Source: Autumnicola tepida (GTDB taxonomy: Bacteria > Bacteroidota > Bacteroidia > Flavobacteriales > Flavobacteriaceae). From it: 64,000 nt of DNA. Position 1 is the first letter of the stretch, and every line of letters begins with the position of its first letter. The stretch covers positions 62,001 through 126,000 of the forward strand of contig NZ_JAVRHQ010000005.1 in the NCBI RefSeq assembly GCF_031846485.1, written 5' to 3'. The position numbers and the translations under genes are program-made. Under the pieces are notes generated by a model that was not told the DNA's origin, did no database searches, and saw only the letters and a program-made list of their open reading frames with translations. This document shows, in pieces, positions 17,252 to 26,641 of the stretch.

Positions 17252-19192
17252 ATGAGCGAAGAAGCCAAGAAAAAACTCTACTCGGCAGACAGTATACAGG
17301 CCTTAGAGGGGATGGAGCACGTACGTATGCGTCCTTCAATGTATATTGGGGATACCGGCGTAAGAGGTCTCCATCATTTGGTTTACGAGGTAGTAGACAA
17401 CTCTATTGACGAAGCCCTGGCTGGTCATTGTGATACCATTAAAGTTACAATTAACGAAGATAACTCCGTAACAACTGAAGATAACGGAAGGGGTATCCCT
17501 ATTGATCTTCATAAAAAAGAAGGCGTTTCTGCTCTTGAGGTTGTAATGACCAAAATTGGTGCCGGTGGTAAGTTTGATAAAGATTCTTATAAAGTTTCCG
17601 GTGGGCTTCACGGTGTTGGGGTTAGTTGTGTGAATGCACTTTCTTCTGCACTTAAAGCTACTGTATACCGCGATGGGCAAATTTGGGAGCAGGAATATGA
17701 ATTAGGAAAGCCGCTTTATCCTGTAAAACCGGTTGGGGAAACAGAGCTAAGCGGTACTATTGTAACCTTTAAGCCAGACCCAAGTATTTTCCAGCAAACT
17801 ACCGAGTACAGCTATGATACGCTGTCCAGCAGGATGCGGGAACTTGCATTTTTGAATAAAGGCCTTACCATAAGCCTTACCGATAGGAGGGTTACTGATG
17901 ATAAAGGAGAATTTCTTTCGGAAACCTTCTTTTCTGAAGATGGATTGAAGGAGTTTGTAAGGTTTTTAGACGGTAACCGTGAGCCTATAATTGCTGATGT
18001 GATTTCCATGGAAGGGGAGAAAAATGACATCCCCGTAGAAGTAGCCATGGTTTACAATACTTCTTTTAATGAAAATCTGCACTCTTACGTTAATAATATC
18101 AATACACATGAAGGTGGAACGCACCTTTCCGGCTTCCGTAGAGGGCTTACAACAACCCTGAAGAAATATGCTGATGCTTCGGGAATGCTGGACAAGCTGA
18201 AATTTGAAATTACCGGGGATGATTTTCGCGAGGGCCTTACCGCCATTATTTCCGTAAAGGTAGGAGAGCCGCAGTTTGAAGGGCAGACCAAAACCAAGCT
18301 TGGGAACAGGGAAGTGACTTCTGCCGTATCACAGGCGGTGTCTGAAATGCTGGAGAATTACCTTGAAGAAAACCCCAATGATGCCAAAACCATCATCCAG
18401 AAGGTTATTCTTGCCGCCCAGGCCAGGAACGCCGCCAAGAAGGCCCGCGATATGGTCCAGCGTAAAACCGCGATGAGTATCGGTGGTTTGCCCGGGAAAT
18501 TATCCGACTGTTCCGAGCAGGACCCTTCAAGTTGTGAAGTGTTTCTTGTTGAGGGGGACTCGGCAGGTGGAACCGCCAAACAGGGAAGGGACCGTAAATT
18601 TCAGGCTATTTTGCCGTTGAGGGGTAAAATCCTGAATGTTGAAAAGGCCATGACTCACCGTGTTTTTGACAACGAGGAAATTAAAAATATCTACACTGCC
18701 CTGGGAGTTACTATAGGTACTGAAGATGATAGTAAGGCCTTGAATTTATCTAAGTTGCGTTATCATAAAATCGTGATTATGTGTGATGCGGATGTGGATG
18801 GTAGCCACATCGAAACACTTATCCTTACTTTCTTCTTTAGGTATATGAAGGAACTTATTGAGGGCGGCCATATTTATATTGCTACTCCACCATTATATTT
18901 GGTGAAAAAAGGTAGCAAAAAACAATATGCATGGTCTGAAGAAGCACGGGATGAAATTGCCCAAAGCTACAGCGGTGGTGTGCAAATACAGCGCTATAAA
19001 GGTCTTGGGGAGATGAATGCAGAGCAGCTTTGGGATACCACCATGGATCCGGGACGTCGTAAACTTAGACAGGTTACTATTGAAAACAGTAGTGAAGCCG
19101 ACAGAATTTTCTCCATGCTAATGGGAGATGAAGTTCCTCCACGAAGAGAGTTTATAGAGAAAAATGCCAAATATGCCAATATTGACGCATAG
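17252..19192 (+). CDS. gyrB: GyrB, DNA gyrase subunit B
   Basis: The ATPase subunit of DNA gyrase. The GHKL ATP-binding motifs EVVDNSIDEAL, TEDNGRGIP and GGLHGVGVSCVNALS are in the first 130 residues. The TOPRIM part has VEGDSAGGTAKQGRD, PLRGKILNVEKA and the metal-binding DADVDGSHI. The C-terminal QRYKGLGEMN is also present. At 646 residues it is the short gyrase B form without the large proteobacterial insertion. No gyrA is adjacent. The start ATG at 17252 gives the usual MSEEAKKKLYSADSIQ beginning. Confidence 0.97.
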   Translation: MSEEAKKKLYSADSIQALEGMEHVRMRPSMYIGDTGVRGLHHLVYEVVDNSIDEALAGHCDTIKVTINEDNSVTTEDNGRGIPIDLHKKEGVSALEVVMTKIGAGGKFDKDSYKVSGGLHGVGVSCVNALSSALKATVYRDGQIWEQEYELGKPLYPVKPVGETELSGTIVTFKPDPSIFQQTTEYSYDTLSSRMRELAFLNKGLTISLTDRRVTDDKGEFLSETFFSEDGLKEFVRFLDGNREPIIADVISMEGEKNDIPVEVAMVYNTSFNENLHSYVNNINTHEGGTHLSGFRRGLTTTLKKYADASGMLDKLKFEITGDDFREGLTAIISVKVGEPQFEGQTKTKLGNREVTSAVSQAVSEMLENYLEENPNDAKTIIQKVILAAQARNAAKKARDMVQRKTAMSIGGLPGKLSDCSEQDPSSCEVFLVEGDSAGGTAKQGRDRKFQAILPLRGKILNVEKAMTHRVFDNEEIKNIYTALGVTIGTEDDSKALNLSKLRYHKIVIMCDADVDGSHIETLILTFFFRYMKELIEGGHIYIATPPLYLVKKGSKKQYAWSEEARDEIAQSYSGGVQIQRYKGLGEMNAEQLWDTTMDPGRRKLRQVTIENSSEADRIFSMLMGDEVPPRREFIEKNAKYANIDA

Positions 19193-19212
19193 CTTTTATA
19201 ATAAATATTTTT

Positions 19213-19250
19213 AAAGGAGGCCTGCAAAACTGCAGGCCTCCTTTATTTTT
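19213..19250 (+). terminator. Terminator after gyrB
   Basis: A 14-base perfect stem (19213-19226 with 19231-19244, AAAGGAGGCCTGCA) with an AAAC loop and a T-rich tail to 19250. It is the strongest hairpin in the window. Confidence 0.92.
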
Positions 19251-19312
19251 ACTGAAAATAACATCGATCATTATTTTTACTATTTTTACATTCATATAAA
19301 CCTGAATCACCT

Positions 19313-20275
19313 ATGAAAAACTTACGGAAATATCTTTGTCTTTTTATCTTTTCTATTCCTGTCGCAGGCTTTTCCCAAAGCCCGGATGATGTGGTTGAAG
19401 ATTTGCTTGTTATTGCGGATGGTTTTGCTGCTCCGGCTGCCAATAGTGTGGCTTATGAAGCAAATGGGGGTTGGTTTTCTTCAGCACAATCCCTGGAGCC
19501 TTGGAAAGTGGAAGTTTCGGTTCATGCAAATGCTCTTTTTGTGCCCTCCAGCAGGAAAAGTTTTACTATTAGCAATAGTGATTTCCAGGCCATAAATGTT
19601 CAGGGAAGCAGCAATGCAAGTATTCCTACAGCTTTTGGTGGGGCTTCAGATGTTGCGTTTGAGGGATCTGTACTGGGCAATGATTTTGAGTTTGATGCTA
19701 TAGAAGGAGTGGATAAAAGTTTTGTTGGTCATCCTTTCGCGCAGGTTACCATTGGATTGCCGGCTGAAACCGAGTTTGCAATAAGGGCGATGCCTAAAAT
19801 AACCTTAAATGATGTGCAGGTAAGTACTTATGGCGCAGGAATTAAACATAATTTTAGTCAGTATTTACGTTATAACAGGCCGGAGGATTTTCAGTTTTCG
19901 GCATTTGTAGCTTATAGTTTATTTGATGTGGAGTATGCTTTCGATCCTTTAAATCTGGATGCATTCGGGGAATTTAATGCTATTGAGGTAGATGCCGATG
20001 TATGGGTAGCGGAGCTTTTAGGCTCTAAGCGATATGAAAATTTTGAAATTTTTGGTGCGCTTGGAGTCGCAAATTCAGATTTCGCGTATATGATGCAGGG
20101 TAGTGGTGCGGCTCTTTCTGAAGTAAATTCACGAATTCAGGAGTTAGGAGATTCTCAGGCGCAGTTCAAAGGGGATATTGGGTTTAATGTTTATCTTCAG
20201 GATTTTAAAATCAGCACCATGGCTACAGCGGGTAAATTCTTCAACCTTAACATTGGCCTGCATTTTAGGATTTAA
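19313..20275 (+). CDS. Secreted barrel-like protein, DUF6588-like
   Basis: A 320-residue protein with a Sec signal peptide (residues 1-21, ending GFSQ). The mature part is rich in alternating hydrophobic/polar segments with Gly and aromatic residues, and ends in LNIGLHFRI, an outer-membrane-barrel-like C-terminus with terminal aromatic and hydrophobic residues. It resembles the DUF6588 proteins of Bacteroidota by overall organisation, but I cannot confirm this without a profile search. It is flanked by terminated gyrB and promoter-bearing mdh, so it is probably a single-gene unit. Confidence 0.7.
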   Translation: MKNLRKYLCLFIFSIPVAGFSQSPDDVVEDLLVIADGFAAPAANSVAYEANGGWFSSAQSLEPWKVEVSVHANALFVPSSRKSFTISNSDFQAINVQGSSNASIPTAFGGASDVAFEGSVLGNDFEFDAIEGVDKSFVGHPFAQVTIGLPAETEFAIRAMPKITLNDVQVSTYGAGIKHNFSQYLRYNRPEDFQFSAFVAYSLFDVEYAFDPLNLDAFGEFNAIEVDADVWVAELLGSKRYENFEIFGALGVANSDFAYMMQGSGAALSEVNSRIQELGDSQAQFKGDIGFNVYLQDFKISTMATAGKFFNLNIGLHFRI

Positions 20276-20324
20276 TGCCGGCCACTTTAACCATTCATTA
20301 TTACAAATTCATTAACATAATTTG

Positions 20325-20332
20325 TATTTTCG
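20325..20332 (+). promoter_or_regulatory. -7-like promoter box for mdh
   Basis: TATTTTCG, one base from TAnnTTTG, lies 31 bases before the mdh ATG. The TTCG variant also occurs before kmo (50549). Confidence 0.45.
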
Positions 20333-20363
20333 TGACCAGCTATTAATCGATAAAAATTAAATA

Positions 20364-21290
20364 ATGAAAGTTACAATAGTAGGAGCCGGCGCGGTAGGTG
20401 CCAGCTGCGCAGAATATGTGGCCATCAAGAATTTTGCTTCAGAAGTGGTTTTGGTAGATATTAAGAAGGGAGTTGCAGAAGGTAAGGCGATGGACCTGAT
20501 GCAAACGGCTACGCTTAATGGTTTTGATACCAAAATTACCGGAAGTACCAACGATTATTCAAAAACTGCAGGCAGCGATGTTGCTGTAATTACCAGTGGG
20601 ATTCCACGTAAACCTGGAATGACCAGGGAGGAACTTATCGGGATTAATGCAGGGATTGTTAAAGAAGTATCTTCCAATCTTATCAAGCACTCGCCTGATG
20701 TAACTATTATTGTGGTGAGTAATCCGATGGATACCATGACTTATCTTGTGCATAAAACAACCAAGCTTCCGAAGAATAAAATTATAGGAATGGGTGGTGC
20801 TTTGGATAGTGCAAGATTTAAATATAGAATTAGTGAAGCCCTGGAATGCCCTCCTTCGGATGTAGACGGGATGGTTATTGGCGGGCATAGCGATACGGGC
20901 ATGGTGCCGCTTACCAGGCTTGCTACGCGAAACAGTGTTCCTGTAAGCGCCTTTTTATCTGAAGAAAGGCTTAACCAGGTTTCAGAAGATACAAAAGTAG
21001 GCGGTGCGACCTTAACCAAATTATTAGGAACAAGTGCCTGGTATGCTCCCGGGGCTGCAGTGTCTGGCCTTGTACAGGCAATCGCCTGCGATCAGAAGAA
21101 AATGTTCCCATGTTCAGCGCTTCTCGAAGGGGAATATGGGCTTAATGATATATGTATAGGAGTTCCCGTAATTCTTGGAAAAGATGGCCTGGAAAAAATA
21201 GTGGAAATTGAACTTGATGAAGCCGAGATGAACAAGATGCAGGAAAGCGCCGAAGGGGTTAAGAAAACCAATGGTTTGCTTGAAATATAG
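20364..21290 (+). CDS. mdh: Mdh, malate dehydrogenase (LDH-like type)
   Basis: NAD-dependent malate dehydrogenase of the citric acid cycle, of the tetrameric lactate-dehydrogenase-like class. The Rossmann loop VGAGAVGASCAEY is at residues 5-17 and the Asp of VLVDIKKG selects NAD. GIPRKPGMTREEL is the mobile loop with the substrate-binding arginines (malate-type Arg). VSNPMDTMTYLV and GGHSDTGMVPLTR carry the catalytic Asp-neighbour and His. Length 308 is normal. Single gene with its own promoter and terminator. Confidence 0.96.
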   Translation: MKVTIVGAGAVGASCAEYVAIKNFASEVVLVDIKKGVAEGKAMDLMQTATLNGFDTKITGSTNDYSKTAGSDVAVITSGIPRKPGMTREELIGINAGIVKEVSSNLIKHSPDVTIIVVSNPMDTMTYLVHKTTKLPKNKIIGMGGALDSARFKYRISEALECPPSDVDGMVIGGHSDTGMVPLTRLATRNSVPVSAFLSEERLNQVSEDTKVGGATLTKLLGTSAWYAPGAAVSGLVQAIACDQKKMFPCSALLEGEYGLNDICIGVPVILGKDGLEKIVEIELDEAEMNKMQESAEGVKKTNGLLEI

Positions 21291-21317
21291 GCTGTAAAGT
21301 ATCAGTGGAATTTTAAT

Positions 21318-21349
21318 AAAAAAGGACTGCCATTCGGCGGTCTTTTTTT
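21318..21349 (+). terminator. Terminator after mdh
   Basis: A stem AAAAAGGACTGCC/GGCGGTCTTTTTT (with G-T wobbles) around an ATTC loop, ending in seven T. Confidence 0.85.
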
Positions 21350-21383
21350 ATACGAAAAAGTTAAAATATTCAAAAAAAAAATA

Positions 21384-21414
21384 TTGGGATTTCATTTTTG
21401 AAACCCTATATTTG
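21384..21414 (+). promoter_or_regulatory. Promoter of secDF (-33 TTG, -7 TATATTTG)
   Basis: TATATTTG at 21407-21414 fits the -7 consensus, and a TTG at 21384-21386 lies 20 bases upstream, the spacing expected for a -33 element. The ATG of secDF follows 44 bases after the -7 box. Confidence 0.6.
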
Positions 21415-21457
21415 TCCGTTTTTAAAAATGACCTATTTAATTATAATTTAAAGAATA

Positions 21458-24400
21458 ATGCAGAACAAGGGACTCATTAAAGTTTTTGCAATTTTATTTG
21501 GATTAGTATGCCTTTATCAGCTGTCATTTACCTTCATTACCGCCGAGGTTGAAGAGGAAGCTGAAGAGTTTGCTATTCAGGAAGTTGGGGAAGATGTAGA
21601 AGATTACTCTGATGTGAGGGACATGATGGAGCAGAGGTATCTGGATTCCATTGGAAATGAAGAAGTAATTGCAGGGATTACCTATAATGAAGCTAAGGAC
21701 AAAGAATTAAATAAAGGACTTGACCTTAAAGGAGGGATCAACGTTATTCTTCAAATTTCGGTTAAGGATATATTAAGAGGACTTGCAGATAATACAAATG
21801 ATCCTGCATTTAACCAGGCTATTGCCCAGGCCGATGAAGCACAGGCAGATAGCCAGGAGGATTATATAGATCTTTTCTTTGAAGAATTCAACAGTATTCC
21901 TGATGCAAAACTTGCTTCGCCAGATGTGTTCTTCAATAAAGCATTAAGTGATGAGATCAATCCTGATATGTCTAATCAGGAAGTGGAAAATGTTATTCGG
22001 GAAAAAGTAAATGAATCCATTACTTCAGCATTTGAAGTGTTAAGGAAACGTATTGATAAATTTGGAGTTACACAGCCTAACATCCAGAGATTGGGTAATT
22101 CAGGAAGAATTCTTGTAGAGCTTCCGGGCGCCAAAGATGTAACCAGGATCAAAAACCTGTTACAAAGTACCGCTCAGCTTGAGTTCTGGCATGTTTATAA
22201 AAACACAGAACTGGGGAATTTCTTGTATGAAGCCAATACTGTTTTAGCCGATCTTGTTGGAAATCAGGAAGAGGAGGCACAGGCTGCTGAAGCTGAAACC
22301 GACACTACAGCCGCTGAAGATGAGGAATTAAGCGAACTTTTAGCAGATGCTGAAGATACTACCGAGGTGGCAACCGGGAACAATCCGCTTTTCGAATTAA
22401 TTAAAGCTCCGGGATATCAAGGTAGCCCGGTACTGGCAACTTTTGCTGTTGCAGATACTGCTAAAGTAAATGATTATTTGAGTAGATCACAGGTGCGCTC
22501 TTTGCTTCCAACAGAGCAGCGGTTTGCTAAATTTGTATGGGGAGTACCCGATGAAGAAAGTGGAACAGTTGGCCTTTATGCGCTTAAAGGAAACAGGGGA
22601 ATGGAGCCGCCACTTAGTGGAAGTGTAATTACCGATGCGCAGCAAACTTATGACCAGTTAGGCAGGGTTGCTGTTTCTATGCAGATGGATGGGAGAGGAG
22701 CTAAGATCTGGGAAGAAATGACCGGGCAGGCTTCCAGCCAGCAAAGTAATATTGCTATTGTACTTGATGATATTGTTTATTCTGCGCCTGGGGTTTCAAC
22801 CGGTCCTATTTCAGGAGGAAGAAGTGAGATTACAGGGGATTTCTCTATAACTGAAGGGCAGGATTTAGCCAACGTACTACGTGCCGGGAAATTACCTGCT
22901 TCCGCAGAAATAATCCAGAGTGAAATAGTGGGACCTTCTTTAGGGCAGGAAGCCATTAACAGTGGTGTGAATTCTTTCCTTATTGCGCTTGTTTTGGTGC
23001 TTATTTGGATGATCTTTTACTATGGCAAAGCCGGATGGTTTGCAGATGTCGCCCTGGTAGTGAATATCCTGTTTATCTTCGGAATCCTGGCGGGACTTGG
23101 TGCGGTGCTTACCTTACCAGGTATTGCGGGTATTGTTTTAACCATTGGTATGTCTGTAGATGCCAATGTGCTTATTTTCGAAAGGATCAAGGAGGAACTT
23201 GCAAAGGGTAAAACACAGGTGGAAGCTATTAAAGATGGTTTTAGCAATGCATTGTCTTCTATCCTTGATGCTAATATAACCACCGGGCTTACTGGTTTTA
23301 TTTTGTTGATATTAGGAACCGGGCCAATTAAAGGCTTTGCCACTACCTTGCTTATTGGTATTGCGACTTCCCTTTTTACAGCGATTTTCGTTACCAGGCT
23401 GTTTATTGATGGCTACGGCAAAAACGGGAAATCCCTTAAATTCTCAACAGGTGCAACTCAGCGCTTGTTCTCCAATATGAATAATGATTTCCTCGGAAAA
23501 AGGAAAATGGCTTATATCATCTCCGGAACTTTAATTATAATAAGTGTTGGTTCCCTTCTTGTACAGGGGCTTAACCAGGGGGTTGATTTTGTTGGAGGTA
23601 GAACTTATACGGTGCGGTTTGATCATGACGTTACTCCTACTGAAGTAGAAAGAGACCTGGTAGCGGTTTTCGAAAATGCTGAAGCCAAAACCTTTGGCCC
23701 GAATAACCAGTTAAAGATCACCACCAATTACAGGGTGAATGATGAAGGAGCTCAAGTTGATGAAGAGATTCAGCAGACTCTTTTCGAGGCTTTACAGCCT
23801 TATTTGCCGGCAGATATAACTTATGATGATTTCGCAAATGGTTCCGATCAAAAAGAGGTGGGAATTATGGAGTCTATGAAAGTTGGGCCTACTATTGCCG
23901 ATGATATTAAAAATGCTTCATTCTGGGCGGTATTAGGATCATTAATAGTGGTTTTCCTATATATCCTCCTAAGGTTTAGAAAATGGCAGTTTAGTTTAGG
24001 TGCCGTGGTGGCGGTATTCCATGACGTATTAATTGTACTGGGGATATTTTCATTACTATACAAAATTATGCCTTTCAGCATGGAGATTAACCAGGCTTTT
24101 ATCGCCGCTATTCTTACAGTAATTGGTTATTCACTTAACGACACCGTGGTGGTGTTTGACAGGATTAGGGAATACGTACAGGAGCATTCGAGCTGGCCTT
24201 TGGGCAAAACAGTAAACAGTGCCTTAAATAGTACTTTAAGCCGTACATTAAACACCTCCCTTACCACCTTAATTGTATTGCTTGCCATCTTCATTTTTGG
24301 TGGGGAAAGCATAAGGGGCTTTATGTTCGCACTTATTGTAGGTGTGATTGTGGGTACTTATTCTTCTATCTTCATTGCGACTCCAATAATGTTTGACAGC

Positions 24401-24466
24401 GTTAGTGACAAGTCCAAAATCGAGAAAAAGAAGAAAATAGAAGAAGCTGAAACTACAACAGCTTAA
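21458..24466 (+). CDS. secDF: SecDF, fused protein-export membrane protein
   Basis: A natural fusion of SecD and SecF, the proton-driven accessory of the Sec translocon. One TM helix at residues 7-27 is followed by a large periplasmic region containing the SecD hallmark LDLKGGINVILQI and FGVTQPNIQRLG. Five SecD membrane helices hold GMSVDANVLIFERIKEEL. The SecF half starts near residue 680 (MAYIISGTLIII, GVDFVGGRTYTV) and has GYSLNDTVVVFDRIRE. 1002 residues and fusion are typical of Bacteroidota. An Ala/Glu-rich insertion near residues 270-310 is low in complexity. Terminator follows. Confidence 0.96.
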   Translation: MQNKGLIKVFAILFGLVCLYQLSFTFITAEVEEEAEEFAIQEVGEDVEDYSDVRDMMEQRYLDSIGNEEVIAGITYNEAKDKELNKGLDLKGGINVILQISVKDILRGLADNTNDPAFNQAIAQADEAQADSQEDYIDLFFEEFNSIPDAKLASPDVFFNKALSDEINPDMSNQEVENVIREKVNESITSAFEVLRKRIDKFGVTQPNIQRLGNSGRILVELPGAKDVTRIKNLLQSTAQLEFWHVYKNTELGNFLYEANTVLADLVGNQEEEAQAAEAETDTTAAEDEELSELLADAEDTTEVATGNNPLFELIKAPGYQGSPVLATFAVADTAKVNDYLSRSQVRSLLPTEQRFAKFVWGVPDEESGTVGLYALKGNRGMEPPLSGSVITDAQQTYDQLGRVAVSMQMDGRGAKIWEEMTGQASSQQSNIAIVLDDIVYSAPGVSTGPISGGRSEITGDFSITEGQDLANVLRAGKLPASAEIIQSEIVGPSLGQEAINSGVNSFLIALVLVLIWMIFYYGKAGWFADVALVVNILFIFGILAGLGAVLTLPGIAGIVLTIGMSVDANVLIFERIKEELAKGKTQVEAIKDGFSNALSSILDANITTGLTGFILLILGTGPIKGFATTLLIGIATSLFTAIFVTRLFIDGYGKNGKSLKFSTGATQRLFSNMNNDFLGKRKMAYIISGTLIIISVGSLLVQGLNQGVDFVGGRTYTVRFDHDVTPTEVERDLVAVFENAEAKTFGPNNQLKITTNYRVNDEGAQVDEEIQQTLFEALQPYLPADITYDDFANGSDQKEVGIMESMKVGPTIADDIKNASFWAVLGSLIVVFLYILLRFRKWQFSLGAVVAVFHDVLIVLGIFSLLYKIMPFSMEINQAFIAAILTVIGYSLNDTVVVFDRIREYVQEHSSWPLGKTVNSALNSTLSRTLNTSLTTLIVLLAIFIFGGESIRGFMFALIVGVIVGTYSSIFIATPIMFDSVSDKSKIEKKKKIEEAETTTA

Positions 24467-24487
24467 ATAGGATATATCTAAATTAAT

Positions 24488-24518
24488 AAAAGGCTTTCCG
24501 CAAGGAGAGCCTTTTTTG
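24488..24518 (+). terminator. Terminator after secDF
   Basis: A 12-base stem AAAAGGCTTTCC/GGAGAGCCTTTT (24488-24499 and 24504-24515) with a GCAA tetraloop and a T-run. Confidence 0.88.
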
Positions 24519-24522
24519 TTTC

Positions 24523-25003
24523 TAGGATTGTATTTTTCTCGTTATAGGATGTAAATTTTTTGGGATGTGTCCTGATCAGATCCTTCGTGGCCGTGCAAGG
24601 GAGAAATTACTCCGGGAGGATGAAAATTGTGAGATTCCTCAGTGGTTAAGGTGTGTTAAGGGATCTGTTATATAGGAACATTGGAAAGCCCGAATACACC
24701 AATAGCTTCTATGTAAAGATGTGCTTGTTTTCAGTTTAACACTTGCATGAGCTGGAACAGCTATCTTAAGCGTAGGGTAATGTTGGATTGCGCTGGTACT
24801 TTTCAGCAGTTAGTAATCTTTTTTCAATAGCAAAGCAAGCCTGTTTCAGTCGCAATAGTCAACTCATTAAACCATTCTACTGATGAGGATTTATTCAGTA
24901 ATAGCTAAAAGAAGGATTATGATGCCGGCTATTTCTTATTTGGCCTTGCTACTAAGCGGAGTAAAATCGAATCACAGGATAAGCTAAATAATCCTTTTCT
25001 AGC
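24523..25003. other. About 480 bases without an intact gene
   Basis: No open frame longer than about 45 codons and no RNA gene that I can recognise. Short open stretches interrupted by stops are present on the + strand, for example from about 24590 to 24675 and again between about 24840 and 24990, so it may hold the remains of a decayed gene; I cannot name it. It sits between the secDF terminator and the convergent DUF192 gene. Confidence 0.5.
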
Positions 25004-25498
25004 TTAAGGAACTTCTTCAACAGAAAATCTATCTCCAATTTCTATATTCCATTCTTCAACAAGTCCCGCATTGATTTCAAGAATGAATTGCGCAGGTTTC
25101 CCCGAAGGTAAATTAGATTCGTCCAGCGGTGTTGCATTCTCCTGAAAACTTACCGCTGTACTATCTGAGCCATAAAAAATAAGGTCCAGCGGGATATAGG
25201 TGTTTTTCATGTAAAAATTGTGCAGGGATGCGTTGTCGTACACGAACAGCATTCCGCGGTCTTCGGCCATTTCGGTGCGATACATTAGGCCGGTTTCCCG
25301 CTCATAGTCGTTATCGGCAATTTCCACCTCCAGCTTTTGAATAGTGTCTCCTTCAGCTTTAATGAGGTAAAGCTCGGCTTCCTTTGTAAATTCTATAGGA
25401 TCTGTTTCTATTTCCTGGTTTTCATCAGAAGAATCTTTACAGGACGTAAAAAACGTTCCCGTAATTGCCAGTGCCAGAAGTAAATTCTTTTTTATCAC
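25004..25498 (-). CDS. DUF192 family lipoprotein
   Basis: DUF192 proteins are small exported proteins of unknown role. The N-terminus IKKNLLLALAITGTFFTSC is a lipoprotein signal with the Cys at about residue 20. The domain shows YERETGLMYRTEMAEDRGMLFVY and NFYMKNTYIPLDLIF, which are diagnostic. I chose the GTG at 25498: it overlaps the lgt stop codon (GTGTGA) and yields the signal peptide directly, whereas longer in-frame readings run through the lgt coding region. Translational coupling to lgt, the enzyme that would modify this very lipoprotein, is likely. Confidence 0.85.
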   Translation of the reverse strand: MIKKNLLLALAITGTFFTSCKDSSDENQEIETDPIEFTKEAELYLIKAEGDTIQKLEVEIADNDYERETGLMYRTEMAEDRGMLFVYDNASLHNFYMKNTYIPLDLIFYGSDSTAVSFQENATPLDESNLPSGKPAQFILEINAGLVEEWNIEIGDRFSVEEVP

Positions 25499-26319
25499 AC
25501 GGTTCTTCTTTGTCTGGTGGGGCGGTACATAAAATAGAAGCCGGCCAGAATAAACGGAATGCTCAACCACTGGCCTGTGTTTAAAAGCCATGTAGCTCTT
25601 TCTTCTACCTGTGGTTCTTTTATAAATTCGATAAAGAAACGCACCGTCCATAACAGGACCAGGAACATTCCAAAAATATAGCCAATTTTAAAACGTTTTT
25701 CGGTTTTCCAGTACAGGTACCATAAAAAGAGAAATATCGCCACATAACACGCAGACTCATATAACTGGGCAGGATGCCGGGGGAAAGATTCACCAAGCTT
25801 TTCAAAAATAACTCCATAGTCGCTATGAGTGGGTTTTCCTATGATTTCAGAATTCATAAAATTTCCAATCCTAACAAAAATTCCTCCGCAGGCAACTGGA
25901 ATAACCACTCTATCCAGTATCCACAAAACAGGTTTATCTAAAACTCTCTTTTTATATAGGAACATCGCGGCTATAATTCCTATTGCAGCACCGTGGCTGG
26001 CGAGTCCCCGAAATCCGGTAAACTGGAATTCCGGTTCAAATCTCACCGGAAGGAAAATCTCCAGCAGGTGGTGTTGGAAATATTCCCAGTCGTAAAAAAT
26101 TACATGGCCTAATCTTGCTCCAATTAGAGTAGCGAGTACTGTGTAAATAAAAAGGGAGTCCAGTTTTTCAATTTCTATACCTTCCCTTACATAAATGCTT
26201 TTCATGATGTACCATCCAAGGCCAAAGGCGATAAGGAACATTAAACTGTAATAATGGAGGGTAAAAAATCCCAGATCAAAGCCTTCTGAAGGATTCCAGT
26301 GTATGGCATTCAATAACAT
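25495..26319 (-). CDS. lgt: Lgt, prolipoprotein diacylglyceryl transferase
   Basis: Lgt transfers diacylglycerol from phosphatidylglycerol to the lipobox cysteine of prolipoproteins in the inner membrane. Seven or so membrane helices are visible. The Lgt signature RIGNFMNSEIIGKPT and the HGAAIG (with the conserved His) and RHPAQLYES motifs are all present. 274 residues is normal. The 3' end overlaps the DUF192 lipoprotein gene; yidD follows next on the upstream side with its own orientation shared. A TATCTTTA box lies 27 bases upstream. Confidence 0.96.
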   Translation of the reverse strand: MLLNAIHWNPSEGFDLGFFTLHYYSLMFLIAFGLGWYIMKSIYVREGIEIEKLDSLFIYTVLATLIGARLGHVIFYDWEYFQHHLLEIFLPVRFEPEFQFTGFRGLASHGAAIGIIAAMFLYKKRVLDKPVLWILDRVVIPVACGGIFVRIGNFMNSEIIGKPTHSDYGVIFEKLGESFPRHPAQLYESACYVAIFLFLWYLYWKTEKRFKIGYIFGMFLVLLWTVRFFIEFIKEPQVEERATWLLNTGQWLSIPFILAGFYFMYRPTRQRRTV

Positions 26320-26345
26320 TTGAGGTACTTTAAAAATTGGATGGG

Positions 26346-26353
26346 TAAAGATA
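26346..26353 (-). promoter_or_regulatory. -7-like promoter box for lgt
   Basis: Read on the minus strand this is TATCTTTA, one base off TAnnTTTG, 27 bases before the lgt ATG. It lies between yidD and lgt, so lgt may be transcribed separately or from both. Confidence 0.45.
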
Positions 26354-26376
26354 CATATTTGAGCGTTTCTATCACG

Positions 26377-26619
26377 CTAATTCCCTTCAGATTTTGTAGG
26401 TACAGGATCATACCCGGAACCTCCCCAGGGATGGCAACTTAAAATTCTTTTTAAACCAAGCCAGCCTCCTTTAAAAAAGCCGAAACGGCGCAATGCCGTA
26501 AGAGTATATTGAGAGCAGGTAGGAGCGTAACGGCAGGTGGCGGGGGTAATGGGCGAGATGAATTTCTGATAAAATCTTACCAGTAAAATAAAAGGATATG
26601 CCAGCATCTTATTTATCAT
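26377..26619 (-). CDS. yidD: YidD, membrane protein insertion efficiency factor
   Basis: An 80-residue protein with an N-terminal amphipathic helix and the conserved Cys/His core CRYAPTCSQYTLTALRRFG and SCHPWGGSGYDPVP. YidD is thought to help YidC insert inner-membrane proteins; in many bacteria it sits beside rnpA/yidC, but here it lies between cysS and lgt. The start ATG gives MINKMLAYPFILLVRFYQ, the normal beginning. It follows cysS by 22 bases on the same strand. Confidence 0.94.
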   Translation of the reverse strand: MINKMLAYPFILLVRFYQKFISPITPATCRYAPTCSQYTLTALRRFGFFKGGWLGLKRILSCHPWGGSGYDPVPTKSEGN

Positions 26620-26641
26620 GTGTCATATCCTTTCCTAGATT

